A stretch of DNA of 64,000 bases from Xestospongia muta (GCA_963693285.1 OY848918.1:18356047-18420046); one strand, 5' to 3'. Shown: positions 1-12,319, counted from the first letter of the stretch. Notes: generated by a model not told the origin, from the letters alone. Translations and numbers: made by a program.

Positions 1-1321
1 ATGTAGTTTTTCTCGACCCACAGCTGCTGTTCAATAAGCTGTCAGAATTAATTAGCATTTCTTTCACTGATGCTGTTCATTGCTTTGAAAAAATGAATAT
101 TATTCTACCACCAAATGCTCATCATCAACTTAAATGTGAAGGTATCTTTATGCGTGAGTTACTTGATTGCCTTTCAGATGGATTCACACCAGATTTTACA
201 GCAGATGATTTCTTAAAGCTGATGGACGATAGATTTATCATTGCTCCTTTGCCTGAAAAGGGAATGTTTTTTCTACCTTCTGTGTTGCCCACAACCTGTC
301 ATTTGGATAATATTAGAGCTAGATTCATGAAAACGCTTGATTCTTTTATCTTGACATGGGATACAAAACCAATCCCACAAGGTCTTTTTACTGCTTTGAT
401 TGTTAGTCTTCTCAAACAAAGTGCTTCACCTCAATTTCACCTACATCAACCATCAGAGTTAGAAGAGATACCAAAAGAATCAATGCAGTATCGCAATGCC
501 ATTCAGTTATTATGCATTGGACTTGGTGGGGGAGTTTTACTAGTTGACTCAATCTATTGGTTGGAGATATATTACACTGGCTGTCCTACAAGATGCTCAG
601 ATGTCAAAGAATCTATTCTTGAATGCATCGATGATGTCGTGAAAAAATTTCAGTATAAACCAATTCTCTCCATACCTCAGGAGCGTTTTCTTTGCTCACT
701 ATGTGCACCTCCCTCTAACCATCTTTGTCGTCCAAATGAAGACAAGGATATGCTGACTTGCTGCAAAGATGCTTGCTTAACAGCAGATATCGATCGAACA
801 CGTCAGTTACCATGGATAGAACATGGACCTGTTGTTAATGAAGTGAAATCACTAGGTAAGCTATATTTAGAGATAAAGCATTAACACATATATAAATGAA
901 ATAAGTGCATGTCTAAATAATATGTATGTCATTTCATTTAAGATAATTGTGAATAATGAAACTGTTTGTTTTTATTACAGATATCACTTGCATTGCTGAG
1001 AAGTGCCCAAACTTTGTTGATCTGGTCAGTCTATTAACTGACATTGAATATGACTGGGACAAGATTGGTGTTGCACTGGGAGTAGAAAATCGTGTTTTAG
1101 GTGGTTTACGTCGAAGTAATGATGATAACACAACAAAGCTCATTGCTATCTTACGAAGCTGGATGGATACATTTCCAGCTACCTGTACTTGGAATGTTGT
1201 TTTGTCAGCAATAGGAGGTCCTATAGTTAAGCATCCTTCAACAGCACTGAAAATTAGATGTTTTTTAGCTAAAAAAGAGGTGCAGTCAAAATATGGAATA
1301 AATTTGTTGACTGACAATTGA
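1..1321 (+). CDS. 3' part of a GTPase/COR-death-domain protein gene (gene 1), cut by window start
   Basis: Two exons are visible: <1-855 and 981-1,321. The reading frame is open from base 3 (VVFLDPQLLFNKLSEL...), so the exon continues left of the window, and the first ATG at 93 is internal. The donor is G|GTAAGC after 855, and the acceptor TTTATTACAG ends at 980. Both sides are phase 1, identical to the junction in the minus-strand gene at 44,246/43,701. Exon one matches the COR-like and C-terminal part of that protein; exon two is a death domain of about 113 residues ending TGA/TAA-type at 1,321. The conserved death-domain core WMDTFPATCTW and the helix-6 stretch GPIVKHPSTALKIR are present. 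No frame lesion is seen. It is clearly diverged from the other two copies, so it is an older paralogue. The likely role is an adaptor in a death-domain signalling pathway; this is inferred from family only. Confidence 0.8.
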
Positions 1322-1690
1322 TGTTGAGTTAATTTTTTTTTACTTTTTGTATTTAGATTTTGGCTGACATTTTTGAAATAGGATTTTTAGTTTTCCATTG
1401 TTTCTCTGTTAGTTTGCAATTAATTTCTTTCTTAAGAGATGTATTTTTTCTACTTGTGATAGCACATTTAAAAGTTTACTTTCTTGGCTCCTTAGAATCC
1501 ATTTTTGATAACCTGTACCTTCATAATTTATATAGTTATAAACATATCTGTTTTAAAAGAAAATTTAAATTAGTCTTTTTGCTATAAATTGAAAGCTCAC
1601 AAGCGAGAAGAGTCCATGTGTATATACATACAAAGTATCTATGTCTGTTGTATGGAGAGTGCTCGATGTCGTTTAGACAGAGCGGGTTAG
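1322..1690. other. Intergenic spacer between gene 1 and truncated gene 2
   Basis: AT-rich spacer. The 75-codon open frame at 1,360-1,587 is Phe/Leu-rich, matches nothing I know and is probably chance. A less AT-rich piece at about 1,600-1,735 has no counterpart that I find in the right arm. I see no gene here. Confidence 0.5.
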
Positions 1691-3349
1691 ACAAGAATTG
1701 AAGGACAGAAGAACAGATCTCTGCTTAACCCTTATTATAAGCTGTCAGAATTAATTAGCATTTCTTTTGCCAATACTGTTCACTGCTTTAAAAAAATGAA
1801 TATTGTTCTACCAGCGAACGCTCATCATCAACTTAAATGTGAAGGTACCTTTATGCGTGAGTTACTTGATCGCCTTTCAGATGGATTCACACCAGATATT
1901 ACAGCAGATGATTTCTTAAAGCTGATGGATGATAGATTTATCATTGCTCCTTTGCCTCAAAAGGGAAAGTTTTTTCTGCCTTCTGTACTACCTACAACCT
2001 CTCATTTGGATAATATTACGGCTCCTTTTCGGAAACAGCTTGATTCTTTTGTTTTGACATGGGATATGAAACCAATCCCACAAGGTCTCTTTCCTGCTTT
2101 GATAGTTAGTCTCCTCAAGCGACATGCTTCACCTCAATTCGATCTACATCAACCATCTCAATTGGATGAATTACCAGAGGAATCAATGAAGTTTCGTAAT
2201 GCCATTCAGTTATCATGTATTGGTCCTGGTGGAAGTGTTTTACTAGTCGACTCGATTTATTGGTTGGAGATTTATTACACTGGCCGCAGTATAAAATGCT
2301 CATCTCTAAAACAAGCTGTTCTTGAATCCATTGGAGATGTCATAATGAAATTCCAGTATAAACCAATTCTCTCTATACCTCAGGAACGTTTTCTATGCTC
2401 AATATGTCCACCTCCACCCAATCATCTTTGTCGTCCAAATGAAGATAAAGTAATTGTTACTTGTTGCAGAGATTCTCGCTTAACAGAACACATTAACGCA
2501 TCACAACGGTTACCATGGATACAGGATAGATATTCTGTCTGCAGTGCAAAACCACAGGGTTAGTTATAATTTAGTAATAAATCATTACGGAAATGTTATT
2601 GATTGTATATCTATAATATAAATTTAAAATTTTGAAACATAGGGAGTACTATATTTAATGTTGAATTTCAAATATATATCATTTGTGTTAATTCATTGAC
2701 TATATCTTTCAATTCATTTCATTAGTGAATCGAGTGTATGCTTACTAAGTACATATTTAACTTATTCATTTTTAATCTTAGCATTTGAATGACCAGAGCC
2801 ATTGTATAATTGTTATTGTATTTGCTGATATCATCTAGAAAGTTTTTCATTTGTTATGATATAGTCATATAGCAAATTTCATACCAGAATTGAATGTCAT
2901 AACTAATTGAATGTCCTAGTTAATTACATTATAAAACAGTAACATACTAATAAGTCATGGCATGCTATATGTCTATACTATTCTAACATATACTTCTACG
3001 TTTAGATATATCTGATATACTGAAGAAAGAACCAAGTATCGCTGATCTTCTTGGCCAGTTAACAGATATCAAGTATGAGTGGAAAAAAATTGGTTATGCT
3101 TTGGATGTGGGACGTGATGTCCTAGGAAGTTGTACTCACAGCAATGATAATGATGGCAACAAGCTCATCACAGTAATAGAGTGTTGGGTCGACACTATGG
3201 TTACTGATGTGACCTGGGAAACTGTTATTGCCGCAGTAGAAGGCCCTATTGTAAACCATAAATCCACTGCAGTGAAGATTCGCGACTTTCTAGCTAAGCC
3301 TGATGTGCATGCCAAATATCTTCGTAAAAAAGATTTTTCTCGACTTTAA
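1691..3349 (+). pseudogene. 5'-truncated copy of the GTPase/COR-death gene (gene 2)
   Basis: Exon one is open from 1,691 (TAG at 1,688) to 2,558; exon two is 3,006-3,349. The phase-1 junction (G|GTTAG ... TTTAG|A) matches the minus-strand gene, and exon two has the same 344-nt length. Homology to the full gene starts abruptly at about 1,737 (ATAAGCTGTCAG), inside the COR-like part. The ankyrin repeats, P-loop and switch motif are therefore absent, and the codons before 1,737 are unrelated. From ATG 1,796 the protein would be the C-terminal COR-like segment plus a complete death domain, both uninterrupted. It could be a dead fragment, or a short death-domain protein if a new promoter exists. 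Most differences from the minus-strand copy are conservative. Confidence 0.75.
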
Positions 3350-3643
3350 CTACTTTTATAAGTTTTTGATGTTGCCCTTTATCACCTTTAATTATTCTTT
3401 ATTTTAATTAAAATTAATAATTACTATTGACTTATATTACAACCATTTGAGGTCATACAATGTTTCTTTATAATATTGAGTAATTTTATTATCTTTTGAT
3501 TCCTTGTTTAGTATGACTTTGTACTTTTTGTTGAACTATGTAACTTAGGTGTTATCTTATTAGTTACTATATTGTCCCTAATTCCAAATTCTTTGATTAT
3601 TCCTTAGATTTAATTATAGTTGGCTTTGATTGTTTTTGGATTG

Positions 3644-3649
3644 AATAAA
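3644..3649 (+). terminator. Probable poly(A) signal AATAAA of gene 2
   Basis: AATAAA lies about 295 nt after the stop codon at 3,349. The corresponding hexamer is kept downstream of the minus-strand gene at 43,059-43,064 in the other arm, although the surrounding bases have changed. Confidence 0.45.
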
Positions 3650-4740
3650 ATTTTGAAATGTCTAACACTCTATTAAAGTGGGAGCATATACCAGGCTTAT
3701 TACAAACTTATTTTAAAAGTATAAGAATACTACATTCTAGTGTTATATGACTAGTACTTTTATTCTTGGTTTATATCAAGCTTATTGCTACAGTATAAGA
3801 AACCTGTTATATAAGGGTTCATAAAGCTCAGGAATTGGAATAACTTATAACCAGCTCTTTTTTTTATTTATATCAGGTTGTTTAAATACTTTATTACTAA
3901 CTAAATTAACATTCCAACAAATCTTAAATAAATGATGTAAAATTGGTTATTATAGTAAGTCATCACTATCTTCAGACACATATCTTCCAATTTTCCTTGA
4001 TCAGTTAATGTTCCATGCTCTCTACCTCATCATTATGATCAACACTCCTTATCATCCACTTCTTGTATTTCATAGGAATAGATTTATTACGTGGATTTCT
4101 GAGTTTACTGAGTGATCTATAGGCTGATGGGTGTCGTACATAGACATCTCTGATCTTCTATTCTTCTGACAAGATTAGCTCAAGCTCAGTTTCTTTCATT
4201 CTTTCGCCGTTTTGCCTTTACCTTCATAGCTCTTATGTACAAAAGTATTTGTTACTAGGATACAAATGACTACTACATACTTACACTTTGTTTTCTAGAT
4301 CTCTCCTGTTTTTTCTTTATAAGAGTTGTCATGTGCTTGGTCTTTTCCAAAAGAGTTTATGATACACTATATAGCCCCTTCATAAAAAGGAAAAATAACA
4401 AAATACTTCATATTGTTAAACAAACTTACTTCTAACCATGTCATTATTGAATTTGTCACTACCAATTGATTGTATAATCTACTCGACAATTATAGAATTG
4501 TGTTGACTGTTGATTCTGTGAATGTATAAAAAAGTTGTGACTGATGAAATGAATATTTATGTTATTGAAGGATTAAGCTGACCTTCTTCATCAAACATAG
4601 AATTGACACATCGTATCCTACTGTAGAATAAAGAGAATTAAGATACAAATTATATCACCAAGCCTGTAGATAGTTTATGCATTACCTTAAAGAGGTGGAT
4701 GTTAACCTGCCATGAATCTTTGGTTTAATATCTTGTGCTG
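3650..4740. other. Non-coding flank, duplicated at about 42,060-43,055
   Basis: AT-rich with no convincing gene. The whole stretch is recognisable in reverse orientation in the right arm (for example 4,200-4,260 against about 42,440-42,500). A short coding-like piece, 4,620-4,560 on the minus strand, corresponds to the small exon described at 42,075. Confidence 0.5.
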
Positions 4741-4985
4741 ACGCAGAACTTAAACTTGTAACAGATGTACTTGATTGCATTTCATCTTCCAGTGACTTTT
4801 GCTGCTGCTCAAAGATGTCCAATCTTTCGTGAATATTTCCAAGTTTGATACAAAATTCTGAAGAATATCTATAAATATGTTGTTGTCAGTGGTGTGCCAA
4901 TGGGAAGAGGTAGATAAATGGTCAGGTGAATCAAGAGTTAAGTTGGGTAAAGTTTTCTCAGGTTGCCAATAATATCTGTACAATA
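4741..4985 (-). pseudogene. Relic exon with coiled-coil-like segment (left copy)
   Basis: Read on the minus strand from the acceptor near 4,985 (TTGTACAG). The first half stays open (YYWQPEKTLPNLTLDSPDHL) and contains a polar Ser/Asp-rich stretch. After a deletion of about 33-36 nt relative to the right copy, the frame shifts. The remaining sequence still encodes, in another frame, a heptad-like stretch (IHERLDIFEQQQKSLEDEM). The right copy at 41,685-41,990 has the opposite pattern: an early 1-nt loss and an intact second half. I do not recognise the parent gene. It sits downstream of gene 2 on the opposite strand. Confidence 0.45.
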
Positions 4986-5249
4986 GAGCAGAGACAAGTG
5001 AAATTTACACATATGAACAAAAGTCAATATTCAAAATCTACATTAAGATCTTGGCTATTAACCACACTCTTAAGAATATTGTAAATTCAGCATTTTGTAT
5101 ACTTAGATCAAAATGCTACACTACAAACGTAATAACAGAACATTAATTAATAATAATGTATTGCTTATGTTGTTTAATCTAACTCACATGTACATACATT
5201 GTAAGTGACCTGAAGGGGATAATGACAAAAAAAATCAATGTTAACATTT

Positions 5250-6118
5250 CCTAAGACTCAATTATCAAAGCTTACTTAGATATGACAACAACATAACAAC
5301 AATAATAGCAAGACTTCTCTACATTTGTACAAGCCTACCTAGTACTAGTCATTGAAATTGATCCATAGAAGCAAACAGTGATGAAGGCGGTCTTACTGGC
5401 TTGCTACTTTGAGAAAAAAAGACCGTGCCGCAGCAAGAGGTATCCATGTATTGACCTTTTCTCTCTGTCTACATAGTTCTTAGTAACTCAATGACTCTTT
5501 CTTGTTCACAACCAGCAGTAAGCAGCTGGAGGGTTTGATGCCACGATGCATTCTATTTAAGCGAAAATAATTAACACCAATCACCAATAATAATTATTAT
5601 TATTTTAATTATCATAGTCTAGTACTAATATCTAACAAACGTAGAATTTGCTCTTTTTGTGCCAGAGGAACTTGCTCCTACATCTTTTAGTAGACACTTA
5701 TACGACAGATTTGGAGCTGTATGTCGTGGTAAGAGACTAGGTATCCATTTAATATTGAAGAATCAACACAAGATGTAGTGAACATCAATTCACCAAAAAA
5801 TCTAGATTCAAGTGTTGACATAACTACAAGTGGTGAAGAGCTTGAGAAATGATCTCAACATTTTAACAATTATATCCTGTCAGATTATATGAAGGTCAAT
5901 GAAGATTATTTTGACAGCAGATCTAACTGTAGTAATTATGCAACAAGTTTGAATTTTGAAATTTGGAATGAGAATAAATTAGAAGAGGAAATTAAAGGAG
6001 ATGATGTGTCTACTACAGTAACGAATGTTTTGTTTGGTATATCATTGGTAAAGCATATAGGTTATTAGATATATCTATTGTAAATACTTACATTATACCT
6101 AAGCAACCATAAAAAAAA
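5250..6118. mobile_element. About 870-bp stretch present only in the left arm
   Basis: The right arm runs directly from the equivalent of 5,249 to that of 6,119 (around 41,413). The extra segment ends in a run of ten or more A before CAAAATGATTC, which would suit a poly(A)-tailed insertion, but no target duplication can be read. Inside, at about 5,645-5,745, there is a coding-like stretch (FVPEELAPTSFSRHLYDRFG) of unknown family, soon ended by stops. A deletion from the right arm is the alternative. Confidence 0.5.
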
Positions 6119-6940
6119 AACAAAATGATTCACTTTGAGTTTTGTCATGAAATTATTCAAGACCTGACAAGACAACTCCAAATGTTGCATTCTCTACCAA
6201 TGTCAACAACAAAGTTCATAGAGAATGGATGAGACACCACATTATATAGAGACATGGCAAAACAGAAATATTGCAAATGTACTATACTGAAGAAGGCAAA
6301 AACACCTCATTCTTTTTATGGGTGACACATGCTCAGTTGATAACTAATTTTGTGTCCTACTGACTTGCTTTCAGTTATAATATACTTATAAAAACTACTG
6401 GGTTTAGCAATAATGGTAATTGTAATGACCTTTTTCAGTCTTTTCATAACATTTAAAAACAGGTAATAAAAACTCCTTTATTATAAATAGTATAATGGTG
6501 AACATCTAGATCTATCTGATATTGAATATGTAAATGTTATAATTTCAGTTAGCATTGTAAAGCTGATGATCATTAGTTAAATCGATGTTGGAGAATTAGT
6601 TGAAATATTAGAAGGTGCAAATATTATCATTGTACATGGACAAAGAATAATATTTTGACTGTAAAACAATCTTAAAGGGTAACTGAAATGCGTATTTTGA
6701 AATTTTTGAAACTTGATTATTCGTTAAATAATAATATGATAACATGTAAACTTTACTTGTTTTCTTGAAAGGGAACTTTCTTTTGAAATAAAACATAGTC
6801 AAACCTTGCTCAATCACAAGTCAGCCATCTTCTTCCTGTTTAAGCAGCAAAATCGGCTAAACGTATTATGACATCACAAGATGAACGATGAACAGTTGAA
6901 CACATGCAAATCGATACTTTCACACCTGTTATAGAGATGG

Positions 6941-7168
6941 ATGTGCTTGCTAATGAAGAAACTAGTGGATCTGAACAATATTCAAGGCCAATGCAAGATG
7001 AATATTCAAGATGAAGATACTTTTGCTGGTATTGTTTCACGTTATTTATATAAAGCAAGTTATAGCCAAGCATCCAGTAATAGTAGTAGTAGTGAAGAGA
7101 CTCGGAACTGTCCTCAGAAAGACTTTTAAACATTAATTGGTATGAAAATAGATGAGGAATAACGTTTG

Positions 7169-7216
<48 letters not shown>

Positions 7217-7463
7217 ATTATAGGTGTGCATGTAGCCACTGCATAATCATGAGTATTTCAAAGGAGTGCATTTAATTTGCTGTCAGGAAATTATGAAAAT
7301 GAATGAGAAAATGGAAGAAACTGAGATACCTGAACTCCTAGGTATTACTGGCCATCCAGGATTGCATGCTGTTTGCTTGAATGTGTTGATATTACAAACT
7401 GCATATTACCAATACCGACAAGAATATGGGTCTGCAACTTTACCATTAGCTATTAATGAGTGA
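6941..7463 (+). pseudogene. P2X7 C-terminal-like domain remnants inside the TTAA element
   Basis: Two pieces lie on either side of the (TA)n run. The first, 6,941-7,129, is acidic and Ser-rich (SQASSNSSSSEET), like the variable start of such proteins. The second, 7,266-7,463, reads LLGITGHPGLHAVCLNVLIL then QTAYYQYRQEYG. That resembles the conserved core of the 'P2X purinoceptor 7-like' tail domain, which is common in sponge and cnidarian genomes and often linked to mobile DNA. The domain's later His/Cys-rich part is not seen. Family resemblance is from memory of the motif and remains to be tested. Confidence 0.45.
7171..7212. repeat. (AT)21 microsatellite
   Basis: An uninterrupted AT dinucleotide run of 42 bases inside the TTAA element. 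Confidence 0.95.
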
Positions 7464-8320
7464 GTGTTATTTGTCTACAAAGATCATGCCATTATACTGG
7501 ACACTTTACATACGAGCATTTATATTATACTTACTCTTCAATTGATAAATGATATAATGATTCATCTGATTTTGAATTTATAAGTGCGTGTATTGAGTGA
7601 TTCTGATTCAGTACTTTTCTTATCATCAATTAAAAGGTTACATTGTACAGATATATGACAGTATATAGACATTGTTTATGTTTCAGTAGATTGGCATTGT
7701 GTAGTTGTCTGACAGCCTAACATTAACATGTCATGACAGCTTTAACGCAACTGAAATTACATACCTTTCAATTTCATTTTTTGCTTTTCCTTACTGCTTG
7801 AAAGTACTATTGCAATGGAAGTACAATATGAACAAAATCTGTAGAAGTATACACTTTAAAACATGCCTGGTAGAGGAGCTGATACAAATGAACATGATTC
7901 ATATCCAGGTTCTTCAGGTAAATTCGAATGTCCCACTCTTAGCTGAGCTATTCTTCATCTGTAGCCATATACTGGACTCACTCTCATTATTAGCCTAATT
8001 GGATTCTTCATCTGATGCATCTACTAGCATTTTCACAACTTAAATCAATTCAAACAGTTATAATCCAGTAGTGATAGCTCCTATATATATACCTTCAAAT
8101 TCTCTATTCTTTTGTAATGTTCATGTCTATTTGTTGATTTAGACTTCTTTAAATGTGATGCCTCCTTAGTTTGAGCTTCATTAACTGGTCTCTTGAAGAC
8201 TGTTGGATAGCATCAAATTTTAATTTCGACTCACTCCATCCTTGTTAGTAATACCACAACCAAAAACAACGCATCTCTTAGGCATTTTCCAGTAGTTCAC
8301 ACTTCCTACCAATTGAATTC
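7464..8320. other. Interior of the TTAA element without clear gene
   Basis: Contains the frame 7,705-7,998 (hydrophobic, no known motif). A diverged repeat of text near 7,480-7,570 (ATTATACTGGACAC, TTCATCTG) recurs near 7,965-8,000. No transposase motif is seen. Confidence 0.4.
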
Positions 8321-8544
8321 AACTTCGTCGTTCATCTTGTGATGTCATAATGCGTTTTGCCGATTTTGCTGCTTAAACAGGAAGAAGATGGCTGACTTGT
8401 GATTGAGCAAGGTTTGACTTTGTTTTATTTCAAAAGAAAGTTTCATTTCACGGAAACAAGTAAAGTTTAAATGTTATCATATTATTATTTAACGAATTAC
8501 CAAGTTTCAAAAATTTCAAAATACGCATTTCAGTTACCCTTTAA

Positions 8545-10480
8545 GAATATATTGAAGGGAGTTGGTGTGATAGACTGGATTTTTAGCAGTTACAAGAATG
8601 AAAAATTAGGACGGCAAAATCATTCAGCATTACTTGTGAAAAATTATTAGATTGTTGAGAAAACAATTTGCAGCCTGTGATAGGTGTACACTGTCAATTC
8701 GTTTTGCTTTTGCTTTGTCTTTAAAGAACTAAACTAATTTAGATACATTGTTTTGTGGTTAGTGTAGTTTATATTTTGAATAAAATTATGTTGCAAAGAA
8801 AATATCTATCACTAGCAACATTTCTTTGTAAAGACCAAACCTGATATGCACATTAAGTTTTTTTCCAAAAATGTTGACATTAACCACTTTTATAAGTTTT
8901 CCGTTTCACCTTTACTTTTCTCTTAATCTGTGTTCTTAATAACTGTATTTAGTTTTGTTTCTTAAGTATGACTATATGTCACTTCTTTGTATATATGTTT
9001 TTTGTTATACACCTGTTTAGATTCCAGATTTCTATATTAACTTCTTATGTTTCAACGTAGTTTATTTTGAATTTTCGTTTTGTTTAAATACAATAAAACG
9101 TCTATAAAAAAGTTGTGCAAATAATGTGGTTGTAGAGACTAAATTATCGATTTTTATCCATACTTCAGCAGTTCTAACAGAGAGAACACCATCTAGCACT
9201 AATACCCAGTGCAGCTTTCAACACAATTCAGAGACAAAAGTTTCACCTTTCACTAAAGTTTGTCATGGAGCCAGAGTTTAACAAATGACTAACAAACTAA
9301 TACTGCATTACATTCACAACTCCTCAATCCATACTTACAACTAATGTAAGATATGAATTTATGGAAAATGTTGTGCAAAGGAACACTTTAAAATAGTTTA
9401 ATCACTTTGTAATTAGCATATGATAAGAATCAGAAGAATGAGAGGATTATGAATATACATTTTAATTAACCTACTAATAATTCCAAAATGAATAAATCAA
9501 TCTACAGAATGATTACTACTGAACTGACATTATGATGTAACAACATTATCTTCAAAATCAATTATTAGGTGCCACTACAATTATGAGTTTTAAAGTTAAT
9601 AACCATATATTAATTCACATTTAATCTTCAAAATATGGACCTCTTGTCTGCAATTTTAATTAAATATAAATGAATACATATAGAAGAGTCATACAAAATT
9701 AGTCATGGAGGTCTATAAATATAGTTGATGAAATTATTTCTTACATGATAGGCCACATTTTAATTGTTTTGCTTTCTTCATTATCTTTCCTCCAACAATA
9801 AGGAAAGGAAATGTGATTATTTACATTATTTTTGATCAGTACTAATGTAGACTACTGTACATAAACAAAATGTTAGTTTACTACTGACCAAACATGATAT
9901 AGAATTAATATTGTTATCAAGAATATTGTTTACTGTTGGTCCATGAGGAAGTGATGAACTTAATTACATATACTGCTTGCATGTAACTGGCTATTAGAGA
10001 TCTATAGATAGTGTATAGTGTAATTACCATACTGCTATGTCCTGTGTATGGGTGCTTATTGCTTAGATTTTACAACCAATCACATCAATATGCAACAAGC
10101 AGTGCTCATGTAAAACTAAATGTGTGTGCAACAACAAGGCCAAAGGAAGGTCCCAACAAGTACATATAGATATGTGTATATACAACGGGTTTACTATATA
10201 CAAATTATATAGTGATAGGTCTTATAAGAAGCAGTAGTAAAACCATGTAGAATTAAAAATTACTCATTTACACTGATATACATAGTAATAACTATTAACT
10301 ATCGCTTATTTTGTTGAAATTTAACTTTTTATCTTTCTTATCAATTGCCTTTATTGGCATGTCTAAAGTAATAGCTAATACATCATATATGATCTAGGAA
10401 CACTCCAGAATTTCTTTTCTTCTTTCACATAAATTCAATAAAATGACGTTGATCCTTAATTACATGAGTCAATAAGTATG
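8545..10480. other. Non-coding stretch, duplicated at about 38,900-40,856
   Basis: Clearly matches the right arm in reverse along its length. Frames are short and interrupted in both copies. I see no gene. Confidence 0.5.
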
Positions 10481-10790
10481 AGAAACTATGACAGATAATG
10501 AACCAACTCCTGCTTCATGGGATAATATTCTTGATATCATAGAAGGACCTCTTCAAAAGAGAGTTCTTGCTCTTGATATTCGTCAAAAACTTAAAATAAG
10601 TAAGCAGTTCACTTGACAGTAGCTAATGTAAACCATGAATTCAATGAAATTAGTCACTGTTACATGTTCATCATATATGATCTAGGAACACTCCAGCAAT
10701 TTTTATTCTTCTTTCACATAAATTCAATAAAATGATGTTGATCCTCAGCTACATGATTCAATAAGAATGAGAAACTATGATAGATAATGT
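10383..10790. repeat. Tandem ~120-bp duplication flanking a death-domain fragment
   Basis: The segment 10,383-10,501 (CATCATATATGATCTAGGAAC onward) recurs at about 10,670-10,790, offset about 287 bp, with scattered changes. In the right arm the inner copy is mostly deleted (about 38,690), while the outer copy is kept at about 38,880-38,990. Confidence 0.75.
10488..10616 (+). pseudogene. Half death-domain fragment (helices 4-6), left copy
   Basis: The frame reads MTDNEPTPASWDNILDIIEG then PLQKRVLALDIRQKLK, ending TGA. Aligned to the death domain of the minus-strand gene (WVDTMVTDVTWETVI...), it covers only the second half: the conserved Trp, the GP turn and the last helix. No first half can be found upstream, and no matching splice acceptor is evident. 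It sits inside a tandem duplication. A reverse copy lies at about 38,776-38,880. It is probably a broken exon of a paralogue. Confidence 0.55.
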
Positions 10791-11880
10791 TTCTTGTTTC
10801 AATGTTTTCCTATTAGTTCTGTTAATTTCATTGGTTGTCATATAATTGTGTGTTCCCTTATCCAGTGTATCATATATTTAAAACTATAGTATATATAGTT
10901 AGCTTTAGAGTTTTTATCCATTGTATAAATATAATTAAAATGAAACTTTTTGATGATCTGATTCAAGTTCATAAAAAAATTTAAACTGTTTTCTTATACT
11001 CAGATCTAGAACACATCAAACAACATTAAGAACGTATCTGCTAACATTTAAAACTTGTCAAATAGTTACCAGATTACGTTTTGTGTATTATTTGTGTAGT
11101 CAATTGTTATGTTAGAGCAGTGACCAAAGATAAGAGTGACTACATTTTCTGGCTTGATCAAGTTTGATTTCTCTTCAGTTGACTGTTCTGTCATTCAACG
11201 ACAACTACTTATTGGAGAAATTATAAATTTTCACATTATCATAAAATTCCAAAGGTTTAGTTCACTACAATTACATGATTACTAGAAACATGTAGAATTT
11301 AAGATAATACACCAATTCATACAGTTAATTATAGAAGCCATCAAATATCACTGTAATTATATGTCATATTTATGGCTTTCATAATAATATTTATAATATA
11401 AATTTGTGTATTCTAATCAACTTAAAGGCTTTCAGTGGTACTTAGTTTATTGTGACTAGGTAGTACTGCTACATATACATGGTATGATTAGTTTTATTCT
11501 TTGTATTAGTTACATTATTGAATAACTAAAGATATGATGGCCATATCAATTAACATGGCACTATACAATATGGATTAAGAAACTCATGTTTCTGACTCTT
11601 TACCAAATAAAACATTATTAACATATAAACACATGTCCTTTTTGTGATAATACACAATATAGTGACTTTATAAATATGGCATATATTTAGTTATGACATG
11701 GTATTTCTTTTACAATTAGTTATAAATGGACAACCTCATACATATTTGTAACAGGCACATTTATGAGCAGGGATATCAGTGAAACAACAATATTGTCATA
11801 CCATGAGATAGGATGTCAATGGAATAGCAATACTGTCAATGTGACAAAATAAGTGTTAGTAAAAAAAACCAACAACAAAG
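10791..11880. other. Non-coding stretch, duplicated at about 37,605-38,690
   Basis: Matches the right arm in reverse, with small indels. No gene is seen. Confidence 0.5.
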
Positions 11881-12319
11881 AGCAAATTATATTACATATA
11901 TTTATTAAAGAGACACTAATTTAATCTTTTTCTCACAACAACTCAATGTTCCAATTTTCATAGGTACTGAATTAGTCTGAAAAAAATAAATATTGCTACA
12001 TCAAAAATCAGAAACACCATTATTAGAAGTTATAAACATAGACGCTAAAATAAAACGAAGCTGAATAAAGTTCTTACTGTAAAAGTATCTGAATAAGAAA
12101 GTAAGACACTGAAGAGAAATGAATGGAGGAAGAGAGAAAGAGAGATAGGAAGTACTTTCTTGAAACTATCATCTTTTGTTACTATTAAAAATTATCATCT
12201 ACTCTTATATAGTTGCAGAATACACCACTGATTACTGCATCTGCAAATGGACAGACAGAGGTGGTGTTGTTCTTATTATGACATTATGCAAATTCTAATT
12301 CCACTAACGTGGAGATTGT

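Larger units (their letters stand above)
6676..8540. mobile_element. 1,865-bp TTAA-target DNA transposon with ~220-bp TIRs
   Basis: Both ends carry terminal inverted repeats starting AGGGTAACTGAAATGCG: left 6,676 to about 6,899, right about 8,321-8,540. They are about 95% alike by eye. The element is flanked by TTAA on both sides (6,672-6,675 and 8,541-8,544). The right arm shows the unoccupied site, one TTAA at 40,857-40,860 between the same flanks. TTAA duplication together with purine-rich AGGG ends fits Kolobok better than piggyBac, whose ends begin CC. No complete transposase is visible, so it is probably non-autonomous or decayed. It contains a (TA)n run and a short P2X7-tail-like frame. 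Confidence 0.9.

Noticed and set aside
934..1317. 127-codon minus-strand frame over the death-domain exon of gene 1
   Set aside because: The plus strand gives a death domain with correct splice signals; this is its shadow.
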